Positions 54,509 through 63,018 of a stretch of DNA of 64,000 nucleotides are shown here, in pieces; the stretch's first letter is position 1; each line of letters opens with the position of its first letter. A program made the translations under genes and the position numbers. This stretch comes from Limnohabitans sp. DM1 (GTDB taxonomy: Bacteria > Pseudomonadota > Gammaproteobacteria > Burkholderiales > Burkholderiaceae_C): the NCBI RefSeq assembly GCF_001269385.1, contig NZ_CXOO01000048.1:66-64065 (forward strand), given 5' to 3'. Under the pieces are notes generated by a model, which made no database searches, had not been told where the DNA came from, and saw only the letters and a list, made by a program, of their open reading frames with translations.

Positions 54509-55429
54509 ATGTCTGTTCATTTCGATCTGGTGGATTTGCGTCTCATGGTGCGGGTGGCCGAAGCCAACAGCCTCACCAAGGGGGCTGAGGCTTCGCACAT
54601 CTCGCTGCCTGCGGCCAGCACGCGCATCAAAAACCTTGAAGAAAGCATCGGCGCCAAGCTGCTCAACCGCCACAGCCAGGGCGTGACGCTCACGCCACCG
54701 GGGCAAGCCTTTGTGCACCGGGCGAGGTTGGTGCTGGGCCAGATCGAACACCTGCGCGGCGACTTGCAGGAATACGCCAGCGGCATCAAAGGCCACCTGC
54801 GCGTGTACGCCAACACCACCGCCCTGGGCGAGTTCTTGCCCGAGGTGCTCAAGCGCTACCTGGCCACGCACCCGGACGTGAACATCGATCTGCAAGAAAA
54901 ACTGTCCAACGAAATCGTGCGCGCCGTGATGGACGGCAAGACCGACATCGGCATCGTGGCCGGATCAGTCCGCACTGAAAACCTGCAAACCCTGCCTTAT
55001 CGCTCCGACAGCCTGGTGCTGGTGGTGCCGCATCTGCACCCTGTGGCGGACTTGCCCAGCATGCCGCTGATCGACGCGCTGGAGTTTGACCATGTGGGCC
55101 TGCACGAAGCCAGCGCGCTGCATGGGTTCTTGAACCGCGAATGCGAGCAGCTCAACAAGCCGCTCAAGGTGCGCATTCAGGTCAGCAGCTTCGAGTCGGC
55201 CTGCCGCATGATCGAAGCCGGTGTGGGCGTGGGCGTGCTGCCCGAATCGGCTGCCCGCCGCCACGCCCGCAGCATGGCCATCCGCCTGGTGCCGCTGTCA
55301 GACGCCTGGGCCATCCGTTCCATGCAAATTTGCGTGCGCAACTTCGACGAACTGCCCAACTTTGCGCGGGACTTGATTGATTTGTTGTCAGAGGATGCGC
55401 GGCTGGCACAACCCGCATTGATTGACTGA
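54509..55429 (+). CDS. LysR-family transcriptional regulator
   Basis: The 306-residue protein has an N-terminal winged helix (LRLMVRVAEANSLTKGAEAS, recognition part LPAASTRIKNLEE) and a periplasmic-binding-like effector domain from about residue 90. It lies at the end of the catabolic cluster and is on the same strand, which is less usual than divergent placement. It may control the CoA-transferase/lyase genes. ATG 54509 starts family similarity; the upstream open frame lies in the REPIN. Confidence 0.92.
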   Translation: MSVHFDLVDLRLMVRVAEANSLTKGAEASHISLPAASTRIKNLEESIGAKLLNRHSQGVTLTPPGQAFVHRARLVLGQIEHLRGDLQEYASGIKGHLRVYANTTALGEFLPEVLKRYLATHPDVNIDLQEKLSNEIVRAVMDGKTDIGIVAGSVRTENLQTLPYRSDSLVLVVPHLHPVADLPSMPLIDALEFDHVGLHEASALHGFLNRECEQLNKPLKVRIQVSSFESACRMIEAGVGVGVLPESAARRHARSMAIRLVPLSDAWAIRSMQICVRNFDELPNFARDLIDLLSEDARLAQPALID

Positions 55430-55553
55430 CCCAAGCTTCAAGAATGGGCAAGGGATTGGGCAGACCTTTCGAACAAGCGGGGTGACCGTGCCGGGCTTTC
55501 TTCTGAAGACAGTATTACTGACATAAAATCAAGTAAGACTTTCAGGAGTTCGC

Positions 55554-55802
55554 ATGAGCACCACCCTCACCATCAAAGGCCAAGTCACCATCCCCAAGCC
55601 CATCCGCGATGCCATGGGTTTGACCCCAGGCAGCGCCATCGACTTTGCCGTCAACCGCAACGGCGAAGTGGTGCTGCACAAAGCCGACAGCGGCAAGGCC
55701 ACCCGCAAGGCCAAGCCCCAGCCTGACCGCTTTGAAGCCGCCCGAGGCAAAGCCGACGTGGCCTGGAAAACGCAAGACCTGATGGCCTTGCTGCGTGGTT
55801 GA
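55554..55802 (+). CDS. VapB-type antitoxin, AbrB/MazE fold
   Basis: The 82-residue protein has the swapped-hairpin DNA-binding motif TIKGQVTIPKPIRDAMGL followed by PGSAIDF. A Lys-rich linker leads to a C-terminal helix expected to bind the toxin. A strong CAGGAGTT box is present, and an AT-rich promoter stretch (about 55510-55535) precedes it. The PIN toxin gene starts eight bases before its end. It should autorepress with the toxin. Confidence 0.88.
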   Translation: MSTTLTIKGQVTIPKPIRDAMGLTPGSAIDFAVNRNGEVVLHKADSGKATRKAKPQPDRFEAARGKADVAWKTQDLMALLRG

Positions 55803-56211
55803 GCCGTCACTTCGCATGCTGGTCGACACCAACGTCCTGGTGGACGTGCTTGAAAACGATCCCACATGGGCCGACTGGTCCATTGCGCAACTTCGCGCCC
55901 AGGCGCAAATCCACCGCCTGGTCATCAACCCCGTGATCTACGCCGAACTGTCGCTGACCTTCAGCACCGTGGAGGCGCTGGACGCCACGCTGGCTGACTT
56001 GCAAATCCCGGTGATCGAGACACCCAAGCCCGCGCTGTTTTTGGCGGGCAAAGCCTTTGTGCAATACCGCAGGCAAGGTGGCACCAAAACCAATGTGCTG
56101 GCCGACTTTTTTATTGGCGCACATGCTGCGGTGGCGGGCTTGCCCGTGCTGACGCGGGATGTGCGGCGGTATGCGAGCTACTTTCCTACGGTGCGATTGA
56201 TCGCGCCTTGA
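55795..56211 (+). CDS. VapC-type PIN-domain toxin
   Basis: The 138-residue ribonuclease has the PIN acids in MLVDTNVLVDVLEND, the Glu in VIYAELSL, and later KTNVLADFFIGAHA with TRDVRRY. Start GTG 55795 gives an eight-base overlap with the antitoxin; ATG 55816 is an alternative. VapC enzymes cut specific tRNAs. It ends only 19 bases in front of the type III-like modification gene, so the module may be cotranscribed with or stabilise that system. Confidence 0.88.
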   Translation: MVEPSLRMLVDTNVLVDVLENDPTWADWSIAQLRAQAQIHRLVINPVIYAELSLTFSTVEALDATLADLQIPVIETPKPALFLAGKAFVQYRRQGGTKTNVLADFFIGAHAAVAGLPVLTRDVRRYASYFPTVRLIAP

Positions 56212-56230
56212 ATCAATTGAAGAGAAAAAG

Positions 56231-59200
56231 ATGACACAAGAAAAAACCCCATTCAGCCAATTCCAAACATTTCTGGGCGAAATGTTCCAGTTTGACCACA
56301 ACGAGTTGGACTTTGGCTTGTTCAAGGTCCTGCGCCTCAAACGCACTTACATTGAGCAATTCATCAATGGCAATGGACCGCAGGATTTGCGCAGCATCGT
56401 CACCCGTGAGCTGGACGCCATTCGTTCGGCTGATGATGCAGACGAACGCCAATGGCTGGCCAACCGTTGCGAACACCTTGGGCCGAAGCCCCGCAAGGCC
56501 TGGGACAACGTGTTGGGCCATGTGCAAGACGCCAAGTTGCACGATGTGTTGCGCAAGGCCATTGAGCAAGCAGAAGAAGACGACAAACTCACGTTGACCA
56601 TGGAGCGACTGGACCGCTGGCTGCAATCTCAGCAGCACAGTGCCAGTCATCTGGAGGCCCAGCTCTACAACTACCTGCTGAACTTCTTTGAGCTGTATTA
56701 CCAAAACGGCGATTTTGGCTACAACAGCCGCGCCAACAGCGCCTTCAAAGTGCCCTACGAGGCCGACTACGACGGCACGGACACGATGTTTCACTACAAA
56801 CACAAGGACTGCTACTACATCAAAACCGCCAACAGCTTCCCAGAAGTGCGGATGGACGTGCTGGGCAAGAAGCTGGTGTTTCGTTTGCAGGCCGGTGGCG
56901 ATGGCGAAGCCACCGCCCAAAACAACAACAAAGACGCAGACATCAAGCTTTACAAGCTGGTCGGCGTGGCCGAGCAAGACGGCGAATGTGTGGTGAGCTT
57001 TCAGCTGGCCAAGGCTGGTACACCCAAGGCCGAGATTTACCCGCAAGTCATGCAGGCACTCATGGGCCATGAAGCGGGCAGTGCCGACATCCAGCGCTAC
57101 CTCTGGCAAAAGAGCACCGATGGCGTCAAGCCCATCTTCAAAGACTTGGGGCGCGACCACGACAAAACCGAAGGCGGGCAGGTCAAAGGCATCAACCAGT
57201 TGCGCTTGTCAGTCGACACTTACTTGGAAGCGCTGTCCAAACAAGACGCCTTCAAAGCAATGGGCAAAAACGCCCCTGAACGACAAAAAGCGCTGGAAGA
57301 CGATGCCACCGCCCAAGCCCTGCTGCTAATCGACAAAAACCTCAACCGCTTTTACGTAGGGCAAGACGCTGACTACTTCATCCACAAAGACCTGCACGGT
57401 TTTTTGAGCCGAGAAAAAGACCGCTTCATCAAGAACGTCATCTTCAGCAACCTCGACGCCTTGTTGGAATTGCGCGCCGATGCCGCCACCCGCGTGATTG
57501 CCCGCGCTTTTAACGCCGTGGCCAGCCGACTTATCGAGTTTTTGGACGCGACCGAAACCTTTCAAAAGAACCTGTTCACCCTTAAAAAGAAAGTCATCGA
57601 CACGCATTGGCTGATCTCGCTGGGCAAGATTCCCCAAACCTATTGGCCGCGCCTGCTGGCCCATGCGCCGCTGCGTGACTATTGGCAGCACGAATTCAAG
57701 CAAACCGTGAGCGCCAACGCCACACTGAAAGACCTGCAAGCCCTGCCCACGCTGGTGGTGGACACCAGCCTCTTCACCAGCGAACAAGACAAAGCCTTGA
57801 TCGACGAGATCCTGTCCGATCCTGCGTTTGACCATCTGGACGAACAAACAGACGGGCTGTTGATTCACTCTGAGAACTGGCAGGCGCTCAACCTGCTGCA
57901 AGAGAAGTTTCGCGAACGCATCCAGTGCATCTACATCGACCCACCTTACAACACGGGTGGTGATGGCTTTCTCTACAAAGACAGTTTTCGGCATTCAAGC
58001 TGGGCCGCGATGATGGCTGATCGATTGGCCTTGGCCAAGCCTCTGCTGGGCTCACACGGTGTGTTGTTTGCCAGCATTGATGACAAGGAGCGGTTGAGTT
58101 TGGAGCGCTTGCTTGCCGATACCTTTGGCGCAGAAAACCGGGTGGAAGAGTTGATTTGGGCGCAGAACACCAACAAAAATAAATCACCAACGTATTCGAC
58201 CAACCACGAATATGTGGAGGTATTTGCGCGCAGCTTACCCGCAGTCAGTCAGGCTCCTTCTATGTTCCGTGAACCCAAGCCAGGCTTTTCGGCCGTGATG
58301 GAGCTGGTGGAAAAACTGAATATCGATTACCCGAAGATCGATTTCGTTGAAAAAGAGATCAAGGCACTCTTCGATCAACACAAAGTTGACTTGACGGAAG
58401 AACTGGAAGAGCAGGGGTTGGAGTACGACAAAACGCTCGATTCGTGGAAAGGTTTGTACAACTACAACAGAGCCGAATATCGCGATGCAGATGGAAAGTT
58501 AGTTTCGGAAGGTAAGGCAATAGAAAAAAAAGCCAGTATTTGGATTTGGCGTGAGAGTGATGTGTCGATGCCTCAAGTCAAACAAGATTCTCAAAAAGCG
58601 GAATTTCGTGATCCTCAATCGCCTACATACCGTTTTTACACGCCCAAGCACCCAATCACCGGTATAGAAGTGCCAGCGCCGAAAAGGGGTTGGGCATGGC
58701 CCTATAACAGGATGGAAGGGCAGACCTCTTGTTTTGTCGAGTTGGATGATGACCATCGCATCGAATGGGGTGACGGAAAGAAAGCCAAGATCCCGCAAAT
58801 CAAACGTTATTTACACGAAACAGACACCATCGTAGGTAAATCGGTGGTGATTGATTATTCGGATGGTGAAAAAGATTTGACCGCTGTTTTTGGTAAAACA
58901 AGAACCTTTGCAAGCCCCAAGCCTGTGAGCTTGATTGATCGAATCATTCAGCAAACTGCAGAGTCTAAACAGTGGGTATTTGATTTCTTTGGGGGCTCTG
59001 GCACAACGGCTCATGCAGTCATTGCGGGAGAGGAAGAGCGAAAGTTTTTGCTTTCAGAAATGGGTGATCATTTTCATACAGTTTTGAAGCCCCGCATTGC
59101 ACGTCTGATGTACAGTCCGCACTGGAAAAACGGTTCACCTAGCGCAGCCCATCGCCGCCGCCACATCGTGAAGGTGCAGCGACTGGAGCAGTATGAAGAC

Positions 59201-59677
59201 GTGGTGAACAGCCTTGATAGCACTTGGGACAAATCCACGATGCCCCCCGGTGTGCCACTGCGCTACCTGTTCCGACCCGAGCAGAACACGGTGCGCCAAT
59301 CGCTCAACCTGAGCCAGCCATTTGCCAACAGCCTGCGTGCAGGCAAGCTGGGTGATTTGGCCTCGGTGGACTTGCTGGAAACCTGGGCTTTGTTGCAGGG
59401 CTACTGGGTGCGCACGCGCAAGGTGATGGCGCAAAGCGGCAAACGCTACGCGGTGCTGGAAACCGAATGTGGCTGCTTGGTGCTGTTGCGTGACATTACC
59501 GAGGGTGAAGACGACAGCGTGGCCGTGAACGCCATTGCGGCCAGCTACACCAACGCCGATGGCAGCGCGCGCGTTCAGCGCCTGGAGCTGAACCAATGGG
59601 TCGACCTGCGAAAAATCAAGCTGCCATGCACGCTGATCACCGCCAGCGACTTTGACCGGGGCACATCATGGAACTGA
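56231..59677 (+). CDS. Type III-like DNA adenine methyltransferase (Mod) with large N-terminal extension
   Basis: The 1148-residue protein has a beta-class N6-adenine methyltransferase in its second half. The catalytic motif is IYIDPPYNTGGDG (about 567-579) and the AdoMet motif is FDFFGGSGTTAHAV (about 916-929). Between them lies the presumed target-recognition domain (about 640-905), whose DNA (58.14-59.10 kb) is visibly AT-richer than both flanks. About 560 residues before the methylase have no motif I recognise and make it nearly twice the length of classical Mod proteins. The Res partner overlaps by ten bases. Methylation of a strand-specific site and protection from Res are inferred. Confidence 0.9.
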   Translation: MTQEKTPFSQFQTFLGEMFQFDHNELDFGLFKVLRLKRTYIEQFINGNGPQDLRSIVTRELDAIRSADDADERQWLANRCEHLGPKPRKAWDNVLGHVQDAKLHDVLRKAIEQAEEDDKLTLTMERLDRWLQSQQHSASHLEAQLYNYLLNFFELYYQNGDFGYNSRANSAFKVPYEADYDGTDTMFHYKHKDCYYIKTANSFPEVRMDVLGKKLVFRLQAGGDGEATAQNNNKDADIKLYKLVGVAEQDGECVVSFQLAKAGTPKAEIYPQVMQALMGHEAGSADIQRYLWQKSTDGVKPIFKDLGRDHDKTEGGQVKGINQLRLSVDTYLEALSKQDAFKAMGKNAPERQKALEDDATAQALLLIDKNLNRFYVGQDADYFIHKDLHGFLSREKDRFIKNVIFSNLDALLELRADAATRVIARAFNAVASRLIEFLDATETFQKNLFTLKKKVIDTHWLISLGKIPQTYWPRLLAHAPLRDYWQHEFKQTVSANATLKDLQALPTLVVDTSLFTSEQDKALIDEILSDPAFDHLDEQTDGLLIHSENWQALNLLQEKFRERIQCIYIDPPYNTGGDGFLYKDSFRHSSWAAMMADRLALAKPLLGSHGVLFASIDDKERLSLERLLADTFGAENRVEELIWAQNTNKNKSPTYSTNHEYVEVFARSLPAVSQAPSMFREPKPGFSAVMELVEKLNIDYPKIDFVEKEIKALFDQHKVDLTEELEEQGLEYDKTLDSWKGLYNYNRAEYRDADGKLVSEGKAIEKKASIWIWRESDVSMPQVKQDSQKAEFRDPQSPTYRFYTPKHPITGIEVPAPKRGWAWPYNRMEGQTSCFVELDDDHRIEWGDGKKAKIPQIKRYLHETDTIVGKSVVIDYSDGEKDLTAVFGKTRTFASPKPVSLIDRIIQQTAESKQWVFDFFGGSGTTAHAVIAGEEERKFLLSEMGDHFHTVLKPRIARLMYSPHWKNGSPSAAHRRRHIVKVQRLEQYEDVVNSLDSTWDKSTMPPGVPLRYLFRPEQNTVRQSLNLSQPFANSLRAGKLGDLASVDLLETWALLQGYWVRTRKVMAQSGKRYAVLETECGCLVLLRDITEGEDDSVAVNAIAASYTNADGSARVQRLELNQWVDLRKIKLPCTLITASDFDRGTSWN

Positions 59678-62600
59678 GGCTCTACAACAGCCTGAAGTTT
59701 GGCTTGCTGGGCGGTTTGGTTGCGGCCAGCGAAAGGCATGACGCGGCGTATCAAAAGGCGGTGGAGGCCTATGGCCCCGAGTCGGAAACAGGCATCAAGA
59801 AATGGGCACGCGATTCGATTGCCGATTGGCTGGCCCGCTACAACCAGTTGGTCAGCCGCCCGGTGCGGCTGCGCTATTACCAAATTCTGGCCTTGTATTT
59901 CACCGAGGCCGTGCTGCGTGATGTGCGAGAGCAAGGCGCGGACAGGGGCGCAGAACTCAATGGCCTGCGCCGCAACATGCTGGCCTATTGGATGGCCACG
60001 GGCAGCGGCAAGACGCTGCTGATGCATCTGAATATCCTCCAATACATCGACCACATTGGCGGCATGCAGGCGTTTGACGAGTTGCAAATCATTTTGACCA
60101 CGCCGGGTGTGAACCTGATTGACCAGCACCGCCGCGAGTTGACGCCGCTGGTGGACGCGCTCAACCGCCAGTGCGCCAATCGCATCAAGCTCACAGTGGA
60201 GTCCACTGGCAGCTTGCTCAACCACGAGCGGGGCTACTTCAACCTGCCACCATCCAGCCGGGTATTCCGTTTGGTGTTAGTGGACGAGGGGCACATTGGT
60301 TTGGCGGGTGGCGGCAAGGACGCGGGCGCTTTCAAGACGCTGCGACACAACCTAGCCGACTTTCCCAACGCCTTTTTGTTTGAGTATTCGGCCACCTACC
60401 ACGGCATCAGTGACAAGCATGTGGCCGAGTACAGTGACCAGATTGTTTACGACTACAACTACTACCGTTTTTACAAAGACGGCTACGGCAAGGACTACAG
60501 CATTCAAAAAGTGGCATCGGACGGTGTTGCCAAGGGCGAGGAGGCGTGGACCAATTTCCAGCTGGCCTTTGAAACGCTGGCCGACAAGTTGTCTGTGCAT
60601 GAAGAGCTGCGGCTGACCGATCACGGTCTGGGCTTTGTGAGCGCCTTTGCAGACAAACCGCTGATTGCCTTCATGGGCAACACGGTGGAGGACAAAAAGA
60701 AAGAGGGCAAAGGCGATGACGACGAGGTGTCGGACATTCGCAAACTGTTGGCTTACTTGGCCAAGCTGACGCCCACGCAACGCGCACGCTTGGCGTCGGT
60801 CTTTAACGGTGACCACGTAGGCCACCTGATGTTGACGCGTTGCGCTGCGGTCACGGACGAGATTTACCTGTCTTGGGGTGACGGCGCTTATTGGGGCATT
60901 GTCAACGTGGGCAATGGCGACAAGTTTTTCAACGAGTCCGAGGGCCACCCTGAACTGAAAGATGCACACGGCCTGCCGCTGGTCCAATTGCGCAAAGCGC
61001 CGATTGTGGAGCGACGTTTTCAGTTTGGCGACATTGACTTGCCGGGGTCACCCATCAATGTGCTGGTGGGCAGCCGCAAGTTTGCCGAGGGCTGGAACTG
61101 TTACCGCGTGTCGGTGATTGGTTTGATCAATTTGGGGTCTAGCAAGGGCAACAAGATCATTCAGATTTTTGGCCGTGGTGTGCGGCTCAAAGGCTTGCAG
61201 GCAGACGGTAAGCGCCGTTTCATTGCGCACGGCGATGACTACGATGCACTCATCGATGACGATACGCCCGAGAACCGTTTGCGCCGACTTGAAACGCTGA
61301 ATGTTTTCAGCTTGAAAAGCACATATCTGGAAGTGTTCTTGAAGGGCTTGGAGCAGGAAATGCCGCGTTGGGTGTTGGAGCGCCGAGTGCCAGTTCATGC
61401 CCAAAGTCTGAAGCTGGGCAGGTCCAGTGAGTCGTTTGACCAATACGCTGCCAAGTTGCCCATTTTCAAGGTAGGCCGCGATGAGACCGAGCCACGCTTG
61501 TTGGCCACGCTCACATTTCAAAACGGAGAACCTAAATGGCAGTGGTCCTACTTTCATGCGGAAACAGAAGAAAGTGGTGAGCTGGCCCGTTTTTCAATCA
61601 GCATGGATGTTCGCCCGGATGTGACGGACACCCCGCATAACTTGGCCCAGCTTTTGCGCGACGCTGTTGCAGAAGGCCCCACCAGTTTCTTCCCATTGAC
61701 GGAGATGGAGCTCAGGCTGCATGCTCTGCAACGTGGGCGGCGCATGCAGTTGTTGGTGCAAGAGGCATCAGGCCTGCGGCCTTTGAATTTACTGGACGTA
61801 TTGAGGCTGGTGGACAGGGTGGATTACCACCGCAGCTGGTCGGACTGCAATTTTTTTGTACGTGAACAGTTGCTGTCTCAGACCTTGACCGAAACGATTT
61901 CCCAGCTGCACAACAAGTTGATTTATGACTTGAACAAACGCCGCTACCGCATTGGTGAGCCTTTGCGTCAGTCTTCACCCGGTGAGCCGGGTGACTTTGT
62001 GAGTCATTACGATTTGCGGCTGGAGTTTGGCCAAGAAGCAGACAAGCAAGGCTTTGAACGGCAATATCCTTCGCCGCAGTTGCCGACCCAGCTGCCGCTG
62101 GATTTGCTGGAATCACGACACATTTACGCGCCACTTTTCCAAAGTGCTGAAAACAAAGGCGTCACGCAAGGGCTCAGACTCAAAACACTGTCGATCAGTC
62201 CTGATGCATTGAATCCAGGTGAACGCAAGTTTGTGCAAGACATACACAACTTCTTGGCCAACCCGGTCAACCAGGGACGTTTAAGAGCCTTTGATTTTTA
62301 TTTGATGCGCAACGTCGAGAGCTTGCGTTCAGTCGGTGTGTACCTGGAGACAGAGACCCGTGCGTATTACCCAGACTTTGTGCTTTGGGCCGTCAGCGAT
62401 AAAAAGACCCATGTCATGCTGGTGGACCCCAAAGGTCAATCCGGCATCCAAGATTGGAATTCGTTGGAGGCCTTCAATGCCAAGGTGGCCATTGCAAAAA
62501 ATGGTGATTTGGTGGAGTTGGCTAAAAAATTAACTTCACACGCTGGCAAAGCTTTTGCGGTGGATTCATTCATCTTGCTTCGCAAGTCCTCGCCGTTGGG

Positions 62601-62790
62601 GCAGGCGAAAGGTGATTACTACAACGAGAAAGAGGCCAACGATATGGAGAAATTGCATGTTCTGCACCTCAACTGGTCGCCTGCCGACGAACACGGAAAC
62701 CGGGTTGATGAAGCAGGCGATCATGTTCCGATGCCGCCGGAAGAGCGTTGCTATGTGGAGCGGATGCTGGCGTGTGCTGGGCTTATCTGA
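59668..62790 (+). CDS. Type III-like restriction subunit (Res), SF2 helicase with C-terminal nuclease
   Basis: The 1040-residue protein has SF2 motifs: Walker A MATGSGKTLL (about 107-116), DEGH-type Walker B LVDEGHIGL (about 205), EYSATYHG (motif III, about 240) and QIFGRGVRLKG (motif VI, about 499). The C-terminus holds a PD-(D/E)xK-type site, YYPDFVLW followed by HVMLVDPKGQ (about 898-925), with Asp in place of the usual Glu. This is the layout of Res subunits that translocate or diffuse along DNA and cut between two unmethylated sites. It overlaps mod by ten bases. The Q motif region is preceded by about 100 residues that may contact Mod. Confidence 0.9.
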   Translation: MELRLYNSLKFGLLGGLVAASERHDAAYQKAVEAYGPESETGIKKWARDSIADWLARYNQLVSRPVRLRYYQILALYFTEAVLRDVREQGADRGAELNGLRRNMLAYWMATGSGKTLLMHLNILQYIDHIGGMQAFDELQIILTTPGVNLIDQHRRELTPLVDALNRQCANRIKLTVESTGSLLNHERGYFNLPPSSRVFRLVLVDEGHIGLAGGGKDAGAFKTLRHNLADFPNAFLFEYSATYHGISDKHVAEYSDQIVYDYNYYRFYKDGYGKDYSIQKVASDGVAKGEEAWTNFQLAFETLADKLSVHEELRLTDHGLGFVSAFADKPLIAFMGNTVEDKKKEGKGDDDEVSDIRKLLAYLAKLTPTQRARLASVFNGDHVGHLMLTRCAAVTDEIYLSWGDGAYWGIVNVGNGDKFFNESEGHPELKDAHGLPLVQLRKAPIVERRFQFGDIDLPGSPINVLVGSRKFAEGWNCYRVSVIGLINLGSSKGNKIIQIFGRGVRLKGLQADGKRRFIAHGDDYDALIDDDTPENRLRRLETLNVFSLKSTYLEVFLKGLEQEMPRWVLERRVPVHAQSLKLGRSSESFDQYAAKLPIFKVGRDETEPRLLATLTFQNGEPKWQWSYFHAETEESGELARFSISMDVRPDVTDTPHNLAQLLRDAVAEGPTSFFPLTEMELRLHALQRGRRMQLLVQEASGLRPLNLLDVLRLVDRVDYHRSWSDCNFFVREQLLSQTLTETISQLHNKLIYDLNKRRYRIGEPLRQSSPGEPGDFVSHYDLRLEFGQEADKQGFERQYPSPQLPTQLPLDLLESRHIYAPLFQSAENKGVTQGLRLKTLSISPDALNPGERKFVQDIHNFLANPVNQGRLRAFDFYLMRNVESLRSVGVYLETETRAYYPDFVLWAVSDKKTHVMLVDPKGQSGIQDWNSLEAFNAKVAIAKNGDLVELAKKLTSHAGKAFAVDSFILLRKSSPLGQAKGDYYNEKEANDMEKLHVLHLNWSPADEHGNRVDEAGDHVPMPPEERCYVERMLACAGLI

Positions 62791-62835
62791 ACCGTTTACA
62801 AACCATATCCACCTCACCAAGCGCGCCACCTGCGC

Positions 62836-63018
62836 TTAACTCAAACCCAAATCCTCGTGCACGGTTTGGCCTGAGCTGTGGGGCAGTTCCACCACTATTT
62901 GGCGGTGTTGGGTTTGTGGGTTGGTAAAGTCACACGCCATGTTGTTGATCGGCCTAGTCAAGACCGTGGCTTCGATGTGTTGTTTGAGCAAATGTCGTTG
63001 TTGCTGAGCTCGAACCAG
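62836..63018 (-). other. Open extension beyond the hipA stop codon; possible gene remnant
   Basis: In the same frame as the HipA gene, 60 sense codons follow its TGA (63019-63021) before TAA at 62836. The segment reads LVRAQQQRHLLKQHIEATVL and then QIVVELPHSSGQTVHEDLG. It is either the former C-terminus of a longer protein cut by a stop mutation, or chance. It fills most of the gap between convergent res and hipA, where nothing else is seen. Confidence 0.25.

Noticed and set aside
58811..59014. Short minus-strand frames inside the AT-rich part of mod as separate small genes
   Set aside because: The mod frame is continuous through the patch with the expected FGGSGTT motif after it, so no separate gene is needed.
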